Assembly (NCBI GenBank): GCA_029571495.1
Contig: JAKPSO010000778.1
Span: 1 to 13,279 of the forward strand
Source: Pseudomonadota bacterium
GTDB taxonomy: Bacteria > Pseudomonadota > Gammaproteobacteria > Burkholderiales > Casimicrobiaceae
Reading direction: 5' to 3'
DNA length: 13,279 nt
In this document: piece after piece, positions 5,674-11,641 of the stretch
Position numbering within the stretch: the first letter of the stretch is position 1
Layout: every line of letters begins with the position of its first letter
Notes under the pieces: generated by a model
The model's database searches: none
Seen by the model: the letters and a program-made list of their open reading frames with translations, nothing else
Told to the model about the DNA's origin: nothing
Position numbers and translations under genes: made by a program

Positions 5674-7422
5674 GTGAAATCGTCTTCGTTTCTACAAATC
5701 CTCTTGCTCGGTGCGCTGTGGGGCGCGGCGTTCATGTTCATGCGCGTCGCGGTGCCGGAATTCGGCGCGTTTTCGATGGCGCTTGCGCGCGTTGGCATGG
5801 CCGCGATCATCATGCTCGGAATCGTGGCGGCGCTGCGACAGTCGATTCACTTTCGCGCTCGCTGGAAGACCTACGTCGCCATCGGCGCGATCAATACGGC
5901 GCTGCCTTTCATCGCGTACAGCTTCGCCGCGAAGCACATCCCCGCGGGCTACAGCGCCATCGCGAATTCGACGACGCCAGTGTGGAGCGCGCTGATTGCG
6001 TGGCTGTGGTTTAAGCAACCGCTTGGCGCATTAAAGTGGATCGGCATTGTGTTCGCGTTTGCCGGTGTGTTCGTGCTCGTGGGATTGCAGAGCGTGGCCC
6101 TGACGCCGATGGTGATCGCGGGTATGGCGGCGGCCGTGCTCTCGGCGAGCCTGTACGCGGCAGCGTCGTTCTTGATTCAGCGTTACTTGACGGGCGAATC
6201 AGGTTTGCCGGGAGCCGCCGGTATGTTGTGGGGCGCGATGATGTGGCTTCTCGCGCCGGGACTCTTTTTCGCGCCGGAGACGTTGCCATCGGTGAAGGCC
6301 TGGGGCGCGGTGCTCGCGCTCTCGGTGTTTTGTACGGTGGCGGGCTACGGACTGTTCTTCCACTTGATCAAAACCATCGGCCCGCAGCGCGCTTCGTCGG
6401 TTGCGTTTTTGTTTCCGGTGTTCGCGGCGTTTTGGGGTTGGCTGATCTTGTCCGAACCGATCACGTTCAACATGATCACCGGAATGGTGTTGGTGCTGGT
6501 AGGCACAGCGCTGGTGTCGATGGGTGCAACGAAGACCGGGCCGACGACAACGTGGGAGCGGCTGCGCGACACGCAGATCGTGCCGTTCCTGTTCGCCGCG
6601 TTGCCGCCGCTGCGTCGCACCATCGCCAACGCGGTGTGTCGCAGCACGCGGCTCTATCGCAACGAGGCCGACGCGGTACGGCAACACATTCGCTCGTTGC
6701 TGCCCGATCTCACCGATGACGAAGTGCACGCTGCCGTTGCGGATCATCGCTTCACACGCTTGGTGGATCACGCCGATATGTGGCTCTACAAGTTGTGGGG
6801 CACGCGCTGGTACGACAAACGCATCGTGCTCGACGCCAAAAACGATGGCGTGTTTGAGCAGGGGTTTTATTTGGGCTACCACTTCGGTGGCAGTTGGTGG
6901 ATCGCGGCGTTTTTGCGCGAACGGAAACTGCCGACAGCGATTTTGTTTTGGGATTCAGAGAAACCGCGGCAGTGGATCGCACGACTGATGCATCGCGTGA
7001 CGCATTGGCGCGTGAATACGATCGGCCGGTTGCTGGGTGTGCCGCAACTTTTCACGAACACCGAAGGCGTGTCGTGGCAAGTCATTCGCAATTGGCGCAA
7101 CGGCGTGTCGCTCATCGCAATGGCCGATGTACCGCCTCCGCTCGTGGATCGTACTTGCGAGGTCGAGTTCTTTGATCGCCCCGCGTGGTTTCCACCGAGT
7201 TTGGTTGAACTGGCGCTGCGCCAGAAAAAGCCGATCTATCTGTTCCGCGCGGAATGGGATCGCGCGACGATGCGACCGACCATGCATGTGCGCCAAGTCA
7301 TTGGCGAGCAGCATGAGCTCGTGCTGCAAGCGTTCGTTGATGAGTTGGAGTCGATGATTCGTCGACGGCCCGGCGCGTGGCACTTGTGGGGCGACGCGTC
7401 GCTTTTCTTCAGACAAGCCTGA
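5674..7422 (+). CDS. EamA/DMT-family transporter fused to LpxL/HtrB-like lipid acyltransferase domain
   Basis: 582 aa in one uninterrupted frame. Residues 1-287 form a complete EamA-type drug/metabolite transporter: two five-helix repeats with LLLGALWGAAFMFMRVAV at the start, the A-x-x-N-S-T-T-P-V-W-S-A-L-I-A motif near 95-109 and a final helix GMVLVLVGTALVSMG (270-284), where stand-alone members normally stop. Residues 294-582 resemble LpxL-type lysophospholipid acyltransferases: an N-terminal helical part (VRQHIRSLLPDLTDDEVHAAV), LGYHFGGSWWIAAFL with the presumed catalytic His403, and RNGVSLIAMADVPPP followed by FFDRPAWFPPSLVELAL. The usual acid of HX4(E/D) is Trp408. The start is GTG 5674; an in-frame TGA at 5665 excludes anything much earlier, and the Shine-Dalgarno is weak. 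No ribosome site precedes Met283, so a separate downstream gene is unlikely. A joint flippase-acyltransferase role in envelope lipid modification is inference. Confidence 0.82.
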   Translation: MKSSSFLQILLLGALWGAAFMFMRVAVPEFGAFSMALARVGMAAIIMLGIVAALRQSIHFRARWKTYVAIGAINTALPFIAYSFAAKHIPAGYSAIANSTTPVWSALIAWLWFKQPLGALKWIGIVFAFAGVFVLVGLQSVALTPMVIAGMAAAVLSASLYAAASFLIQRYLTGESGLPGAAGMLWGAMMWLLAPGLFFAPETLPSVKAWGAVLALSVFCTVAGYGLFFHLIKTIGPQRASSVAFLFPVFAAFWGWLILSEPITFNMITGMVLVLVGTALVSMGATKTGPTTTWERLRDTQIVPFLFAALPPLRRTIANAVCRSTRLYRNEADAVRQHIRSLLPDLTDDEVHAAVADHRFTRLVDHADMWLYKLWGTRWYDKRIVLDAKNDGVFEQGFYLGYHFGGSWWIAAFLRERKLPTAILFWDSEKPRQWIARLMHRVTHWRVNTIGRLLGVPQLFTNTEGVSWQVIRNWRNGVSLIAMADVPPPLVDRTCEVEFFDRPAWFPPSLVELALRQKKPIYLFRAEWDRATMRPTMHVRQVIGEQHELVLQAFVDELESMIRRRPGAWHLWGDASLFFRQA

Positions 7423-7434
7423 TCGCGTGTCACT

Positions 7435-7452
7435 GCGCGGCGTTTGCCGCGC
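7435..7452 (+). terminator. Candidate intrinsic terminator after the transporter-acyltransferase gene
   Basis: A perfect 7-bp stem GCGCGGC (7435-7441) and GCCGCGC (7446-7452) with loop GTTT starts 13 bp after the stop codon. The downstream stretch CCATTTGATT is T-rich but not a clean T-run. It would insulate the ppk2 promoter, whose FNR-type box begins only five bases later. Confidence 0.45.
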
Positions 7453-7456
7453 CCAT

Positions 7457-7470
7457 TTGATTCACATCAA
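7457..7470. promoter_or_regulatory. FNR/Anr/FixK-type box upstream of ppk2
   Basis: TTGATTCACATCAA matches the FNR consensus TTGAT-N4-ATCAA at every specified base. Its centre (7463.5) is 41.5 bp upstream of the start point (about 7505) predicted from the -10-like TAAACT at 7493-7498, the exact geometry of class II FNR-activated promoters. No good -35 is present, as expected. The match is direct; binding by an FNR-family regulator under oxygen limitation is inferred from the known consensus. Confidence 0.7.
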
Positions 7471-7492
7471 TTACCCGGCCTACACACGGTAG

Positions 7493-7498
7493 TAAACT
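7493..7498 (+). promoter_or_regulatory. -10 element of the presumed FNR-dependent ppk2 promoter
   Basis: TAAACT matches TATAAT at four of six positions and lies 22 bp after the FNR-type box. It predicts a start near 7505 and a leader of about 25 nt containing the ribosome site GGAGAG at 7521-7526. Confidence 0.45.
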
Positions 7499-7529
7499 GG
7501 TTGGTTCTGTCATTGAATTTGGAGAGCGC

Positions 7530-8741
7530 ATGGCCGCTAAGAGCATCACCCGTAGTCAAGCCAAGAGCCGCGCCCCAGCGGTCGCCACCAGCGCCGCAAA
7601 GGCACGTAACAGCAAAGTCGTCGCACCGAGCAAACGTGTCGCACGCCGCGCGGAGCAAGGCGATACCGCGCCCGATTTGGCGCCTGAAGCACTTGCGAAA
7701 TTCACCGCACGCGAAGCCGCGAAGGGCGCCGAACTTACGGAGATGTCGGCGCTGAAGTCGGTGCTTGATTCCGAACAAAAAGGCGCGGAAAAGGCCAAAG
7801 CGCTGCGTGCGTTGTTGGAGGGTGCATCAAGCGATGACCTCGCAGCGATTCAGAAGCGGCTCATGGGCTCGGAACGCGATGGTGGCAAATTCGCGAAGCT
7901 GAACCCGGACGAGGAGCTTGCCGAGAACTGGCGCGACGGTGGGTATCCCTACAAAAACTTGATGCTTCGTCGCAATTATGAGCGGCAAAAGTATCAGTTG
8001 CAAGTGGAGCTCTTGAAGCTTCAGGCGTGGGTGAAGGCTACCGGCCAACGCGTAGTGATTTTGTTCGAGGGCCGCGACGCGGCTGGTAAGGGTGGCACGA
8101 TCAAGCGCATGATGGAGCACTTGAATCCTCGCGGCGCGCGCGTTGTCGCGCTCGAAAAGCCCACGCCGACCGAACAAGGACAGTGGTATTTCCAACGTTA
8201 CGTCCAACATCTGCCCACAGCGGGTGAGATCGTGTTGTTCGATCGTTCTTGGTACAACCGCGCAGGTGTTGAGCGCGTGATGGGTTTTTGTACGAACGAA
8301 CAATACGAAGAATTCATGCGGCAGACGCCGGACTTCGAGCGCCATCTTGTGCGAAGCGGCGTACACCTCTTCAAGTTCTGGTTCTCAGTGAGCCGCAAAG
8401 AGCAACGCCGTCGCTTCAAAGAGCGTGAGAACCATCCACTCAAGCAGTGGAAGCTCTCGCCGATTGATAAAGCGTCGCTCGACAAATGGGACGACTACAC
8501 GCGCGCCAAAGAGTCGATGTTCTTCGAAACGGACACCGCAGACTCGCCGTGGACGGTGATCAAGAGCGATTGCAAAAAACGCGCACGCCTCAACGCCATG
8601 CGCTACGTTCTATCGAAGCTTCCGTACACGAGCAAAGACACAAAGGCGATCGGCAAAATCGACAGCCTCATCGTCGGCCGTGCGCATGTGGTGTACGAAC
8701 GCGGCGAGAAAACCTCACCGAGCGTTCCCGCGACAGACTAG
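7530..8741 (+). CDS. ppk2: Polyphosphate kinase 2 (class I PPK2)
   Basis: 403 aa. Residues 1-45 are an Ala/Lys/Arg-rich, probably disordered tail; 50-125 are mostly helical and charged; the catalytic PPK2 domain spans about 130-385. Visible motifs are the Walker A loop GRDAAGKGG (181-189), EIVLFDRSWYNRAGVERVMGF with Asp238-Arg239 (Walker B), and the lid segment RRRFKERENHPLKQWKLSPID. A single PPK2 domain of this type favours class I enzymes, which use polyphosphate to phosphorylate nucleoside diphosphates, and the reverse, in the cytoplasm. The length exceeds minimal PPK2 proteins (about 270-300 aa) because of the N-terminal extension. ATG 7530 follows GGAGAG by three bases. An exact FNR-type box 60-73 bp upstream suggests induction when oxygen falls, when polyphosphate could buffer nucleotide triphosphates. 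Nucleotide specificity cannot be read here. Confidence 0.95.
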   Translation: MAAKSITRSQAKSRAPAVATSAAKARNSKVVAPSKRVARRAEQGDTAPDLAPEALAKFTAREAAKGAELTEMSALKSVLDSEQKGAEKAKALRALLEGASSDDLAAIQKRLMGSERDGGKFAKLNPDEELAENWRDGGYPYKNLMLRRNYERQKYQLQVELLKLQAWVKATGQRVVILFEGRDAAGKGGTIKRMMEHLNPRGARVVALEKPTPTEQGQWYFQRYVQHLPTAGEIVLFDRSWYNRAGVERVMGFCTNEQYEEFMRQTPDFERHLVRSGVHLFKFWFSVSRKEQRRRFKERENHPLKQWKLSPIDKASLDKWDDYTRAKESMFFETDTADSPWTVIKSDCKKRARLNAMRYVLSKLPYTSKDTKAIGKIDSLIVGRAHVVYERGEKTSPSVPATD

Positions 8742-8754
8742 AAGCGCGCGAGCG

Positions 8755-9174
8755 CTAAGCGGGCGGAGCGGTTTTGCCGCTCGCGATTTCGGCGCGCAAT
8801 GCTGCAAGCTCGTTGCGCACCGCGCGGATCTCGTGCATGAGTTCGCGCTCGATAGCGCGTTCTTCCTCACCCACGTCTTTCTCGACGATGAGCGCGGCTA
8901 CGGAAGCCGTCACCAGCGAGAGCACCGCCAGGCCCAAGAGCACGACAACCACGGCAAAGGCGCGCGAGGCATGCGTCGATGGAACCATATCGCCGTAGCC
9001 CACCGTCGCTGCCGTGGTGAACGCGAGCCAAAGCCCGTCGGAGAGCGTGTGTACACGCGGGTCAAGCACCCAAAAGCCAAAGCCGCCGACGAATAAGATC
9101 AACATCGAAATGCCGAGCGAGTAGAGCAAACCTTGGCGAACGAGTATGCGATGAGACCGAGCTTTTTTGGACAT
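8755..9174 (-). CDS. Two-TM potassium channel (Ion_trans_2 family) with C-terminal coiled coil
   Basis: 139 aa from the ATG complementary to 9172-9174. Layout: basic N-terminus MSKKARSHRILVRQ, TM1 (about 15-37), a pore helix (46-57), the canonical K+ selectivity filter TVGYGD (57-62), TM2 (72-97), then a charged, heptad-like tail rich in Glu, Arg and Leu (101-131) that may hold the tetramer together. The KcsA-like design implies a homotetrameric inner-membrane K+ channel. There is no ligand-binding RCK domain. A longer form starting with TTG at 9207 (adding MFRIAPWFFFN) is possible: AGGAG at 9217-9221 is well spaced for it, whereas the ATG has no good Shine-Dalgarno. It is convergent with ppk2 (13-bp gap) and divergent from the phosphoesterase gene across a region with an FNR/FixK-type box. 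Confidence 0.9.
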   Translation of the reverse strand: MSKKARSHRILVRQGLLYSLGISMLILFVGGFGFWVLDPRVHTLSDGLWLAFTTAATVGYGDMVPSTHASRAFAVVVVLLGLAVLSLVTASVAALIVEKDVGEEERAIERELMHEIRAVRNELAALRAEIASGKTAPPA

Positions 9175-9236
9175 GTTGAAGAAAAACCAAGGGGCGATAC
9201 GGAACAAACAAGATAGCTCCTGTCGCTTGCCCCGGG

Positions 9237-9250
9237 TTGACGTGAATCAA
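9237..9250. promoter_or_regulatory. FNR/FixK-type box in the channel/phosphoesterase divergent region
   Basis: TTGACGTGAATCAA matches the broader FNR-family consensus TTGAY-N4-RTCAA exactly and strict FNR with one change. Towards the phosphoesterase-kinase operon, the best -10 (TATTAT, 9279-9284) puts the box centre near -47, slightly off class II. Towards the channel, TATCTT (complement of 9210-9215) would put it near -40.5. It could serve either or both genes. Confidence 0.55.
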
Positions 9251-9278
9251 AGGGGTGCAATGCGGTGGCAGCTGCGCG

Positions 9279-9284
9279 TATTAT
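9279..9284 (+). promoter_or_regulatory. -10 element for the phosphoesterase-kinase operon
   Basis: TATTAT matches TATAAT at five of six positions and is the best -10 in the gap. It predicts a start near 9291 and a short leader carrying the ribosome site at 9297. No convincing -35 lies 17 bp upstream, which suits activator dependence. Confidence 0.45.
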
Positions 9285-9296
9285 CGCTATGAGAAT

Positions 9297-9302
9297 AGGA
9301 GG
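9297..9302 (+). promoter_or_regulatory. Strong ribosome binding site that fixes the phosphoesterase start
   Basis: AGGAGG ends six bases before the GTG at 9309. The frame opens at 9255, but the metal-binding DIHSN motif belongs a few residues from the N-terminus in this family, so GTG 9309 is the start. Confidence 0.85.
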
Positions 9303-9308
9303 CTCACC

Positions 9309-10067
9309 GTGAAACTCGCATTGCTTTCAGATATTCATTCCAACATACAAGCTCTCAACGCGTGCATCAGTGACGCCCGCCTTCGCGGCGCAACGCAATT
9401 TGCTTTCGTTGGCGACTACGTTGGGTATGGCGCAAATCCGAGCGAAGTCGTCGACAAGATTATGGCGATGGTGGATGAAGGCGCGGTCGCGCTCATTGGT
9501 AATCATGATGCATTGGCGTGCCACCCACCGACGGCGCCGAGTGACGTGTTGGGCGAGATGACTGCGGCGTGGACGCACGACCAATTGAGCCCCGCGCAAC
9601 GCTTGTTTCTCTCATCGCGGCCATACACATGGCGGGATGGCTCGGTGCTTCTCGTGCACGCCAGCGCCGATGCGCCTGATCGTTGGCATTACGTGCGTGA
9701 CGAACGCAGTGCCTCGCAGAGCTTGGATGGCGCCTCGAAGATTAGCGACGATGTGCGCTACGTGTTTGGCGGCCATGTGCACCGACAGACCCTTTATTAC
9801 CACGGTACTGGACGCGGGTTGCTCGCGTTTGAGCCCACCGCAGGCGCGGCGATTCCAGTGCCCGCGCATCGGCGCTGGATCGCGACGATCGGTTCGGTGG
9901 GTCAGCCGCGTGATGGCCGTACCGACGCGATGTACGCATTGTTTGATCGGACCAAGGCACAACTCACTTTTGCGCGTGTGCCATACGACTACGGCGCGGC
10001 CGCCGACGCAATCCGCGCGGCGGGCTTGCCACCATTTTTTGCAGATCGACTATTGAGGGGCCAATGA
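9309..10067 (+). CDS. Calcineurin-like metallophosphoesterase (Metallophos_2/YfcE-like family)
   Basis: 252 aa from GTG 9309. The two-metal active site is complete: Asp8 and His10 in LLSDIHSN, Asp36 in FVGDYVGYG, Asn65-His66-Asp67 in IGNHD, His117 in LLVHAS, and His156/His158 in FGGHVH. The GDYVGYG variant and the WIATIGSVGQPRDGR segment are typical of the compact branch that includes phosphodiesterases and dinucleoside polyphosphate or protein phosphatases; the substrate is not predictable. It is cytosolic, with no signal peptide. Its stop overlaps the start of the kinase-USP gene (ATGA, 10064-10067), so the two are translationally coupled. That makes a functional pairing attractive: the phosphoesterase might oppose the kinase or act on a nucleotide signal. 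This link is inference. Confidence 0.93.
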   Translation: MKLALLSDIHSNIQALNACISDARLRGATQFAFVGDYVGYGANPSEVVDKIMAMVDEGAVALIGNHDALACHPPTAPSDVLGEMTAAWTHDQLSPAQRLFLSSRPYTWRDGSVLLVHASADAPDRWHYVRDERSASQSLDGASKISDDVRYVFGGHVHRQTLYYHGTGRGLLAFEPTAGAAIPVPAHRRWIATIGSVGQPRDGRTDAMYALFDRTKAQLTFARVPYDYGAAADAIRAAGLPPFFADRLLRGQ

Positions 10068-11506
10068 AGTTACTGGAGCCGGGCGAAACGCTCGACGGAT
10101 TTGTCATAGAGGACTGTGTGCATTCGGGCGGGATGGCCCACATCTACAAGGTGAAATACGCCAACGGCGTTGCCGACCCGGGCTTCCCGATGGCGATGAA
10201 AGTACCTCGCATGACGGCGGGCGATGGTGCCGAGAACATCGTCGGCTTCGAGGTCGAACAGGAAATTTTGCAAGTGCTTACGGGGCCGCACATGCCGCGG
10301 TTTGTGGCGGCAGGCGACCTGACCCGCGTACCGTATTTGGTCATGGAATACGTTGTGGCGAAGCCGCTTGACCATTGGCTCGAACAAGCCAAGGAAACCG
10401 GCGAGCGTCCATCGCCTGAAACGATTGCCAAGCTCGGCGTTGCGGTGGCGAAGGCCACCCATAGCCTGCATCGGCAAAACGTTGTGCATCAAGACATGAA
10501 GCCCGCCAATGTACTGATTCGCGAGGACGGATCCGCGTTGCTACTCGACTTCGGCCTGAGTTACCACGGCCATTTCCCGGATTTGCTCGCAGAAGAATTG
10601 CGCAAAGCGATCGGTTCGCCCGTTTGGATGGCACCGGAACAAGTCGTCGGCGTCCGCGGCGATCCACGTAGCGACATCTTTGCGATTGGCGTGATGCTCT
10701 ACGAGTTGGCGACGGGCGAATTGCCATTCGGCGCCCCGTCAACGACCGGTGGCTTGCGGCAACGTTTGTGGATGGACCCACCACCGCCGCGTCGCTACCG
10801 TCCGGACCTGCCGCCGTGGTTGCAAGAGGTCATTTTGCGTTGCCTCGCCCCTGAAGCGGCGCAGCGCTACCCGTCGGCGGCGCATCTTGCGGTCGAGCTG
10901 AGCAACCCAGAACAAATCAAAGTCACCGCTCGCGGCACGCAGACCGAAGGCACTTCGTTTCGCGTGCATTTCAAGCGTTGGATCAAAGCGGCGGGCATGT
11001 CGTACAAGCCGAGTCCACTGCCGACCGAACAAATCGATCAGGTGCCGATCGTGATGGTTGCGGTACCGAACAAAGACGTGACCGACGCGACGCTGTATTC
11101 GTTGCGCGTCGCGGTGAACCGTTCACTCGGCACGCGTCCTGGTGCACGACTGGCTTGCGTTACGGTGATTTCGTCGTCAGAGACGAGTTCGACCGACAAG
11201 GAAAAGAGCGAATCGCGTGTGCACTCGCGCTACCTCGAAATGCTCAAGCAGTGGGCGCAGGGTATCGAGATGGGTTCGCACCAAGCCTCGTTTCACGTGA
11301 TCGAATCGGGCGACCCCGCTGATGCATTGTTGGCGTATGCGCGCGGGAACTGCGTCAACGTTATGGTGCTCGGTGCAGCGACGCACGGTCTCAAGCTGCA
11401 ACCTTTTATTCCGACGATTCCGATCAAGGTCGCAATGGAGGCACCTTGTACGGTCATTTTGGTGAAGCAGGAGTTGCCGTTCGCGCAGCTGGGGGCACCG
11501 GAATAG
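10064..11506 (+). CDS. Bifunctional Ser/Thr protein kinase / universal stress protein domain fusion
   Basis: 480 aa. A Hanks-type kinase domain covers about 12-285: glycine loop SGGMAHIYKVK, ATP lysine Lys46 (AMKVPR), helix C Glu65, catalytic loop HQDMKPANV (Asp144, Lys146, Asn149), DFG at 162-164, MAPEQ at 189-193 and SDIFAIGVMLYELATGELPF. Catalytic residues are intact, but the HRD arginine is Gln143, so activation-loop control may differ from RD kinases. A linker leads to a UspA-like domain (about 325-468: VPIVMVAVPNKD, GDPADALLAYAR, VMVLGAATHG, APCTVILVK). The Usp G-2X-G-9X-G(S/T) nucleotide motif is not preserved (Gly437 kept, later glycines Thr440 and Pro450), so this Usp part probably does not bind ATP in the standard way. 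No TM segment is seen, so it is cytosolic. ATG 10064 overlaps the phosphoesterase stop; GAGGGG lies just upstream. Confidence 0.93.
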   Translation: MKLLEPGETLDGFVIEDCVHSGGMAHIYKVKYANGVADPGFPMAMKVPRMTAGDGAENIVGFEVEQEILQVLTGPHMPRFVAAGDLTRVPYLVMEYVVAKPLDHWLEQAKETGERPSPETIAKLGVAVAKATHSLHRQNVVHQDMKPANVLIREDGSALLLDFGLSYHGHFPDLLAEELRKAIGSPVWMAPEQVVGVRGDPRSDIFAIGVMLYELATGELPFGAPSTTGGLRQRLWMDPPPPRRYRPDLPPWLQEVILRCLAPEAAQRYPSAAHLAVELSNPEQIKVTARGTQTEGTSFRVHFKRWIKAAGMSYKPSPLPTEQIDQVPIVMVAVPNKDVTDATLYSLRVAVNRSLGTRPGARLACVTVISSSETSSTDKEKSESRVHSRYLEMLKQWAQGIEMGSHQASFHVIESGDPADALLAYARGNCVNVMVLGAATHGLKLQPFIPTIPIKVAMEAPCTVILVKQELPFAQLGAPE

Positions 11507-11579
11507 CCACCGGTCGGAAAGAAGTTTGGGGAGTCTGCAAACGTAAGAACATTCTGATAGTTTCGGGTAAAATAGGCAT

Positions 11580-11594
11580 TAATAAATGTTATTA
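11580..11594. promoter_or_regulatory. AT-rich palindrome upstream of the GAF-GGDEF gene
   Basis: TAATAA-ATG-TTATTA is a perfect 6-bp inverted repeat in a 135-bp gap, 48-62 bp upstream of the chosen ATG. A -10-like TAAAAT (11568-11573) lies just before it, so the repeat could overlap the transcript start as an operator. No known regulator was matched; it could be chance in AT-rich DNA. Confidence 0.35.
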
Positions 11595-11641
11595 CCTGCC
11601 GAGTGACCCGCCGATTGGGCGTCGCTTGGGAAAGCGCTCAT

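Noticed and set aside
5398..5677. Small open frames in the 333-bp divergent gap
   Set aside because: No good ribosome site, no recognisable protein features, and one overlaps the real start of the fusion gene.
6036..6882. Long open frames in other frames across the transporter-acyltransferase gene (plus 6036-6719, minus 6199-6882)
   Set aside because: They encode low-complexity Arg/Gly-rich or Arg/His/Gln-rich sequence and overlap a gene with recognisable domains.
7827..8366. 179-codon minus-strand frame inside ppk2
   Set aside because: Shadow of the strongly supported PPK2 catalytic domain; no features of its own.
8766..8782. Hairpin GAGCGG-TTTTG-CCGCTC near the ppk2/channel convergent junction as a terminator
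   Set aside because: It lies inside the channel coding sequence, has a short stem and no T-run on either strand.
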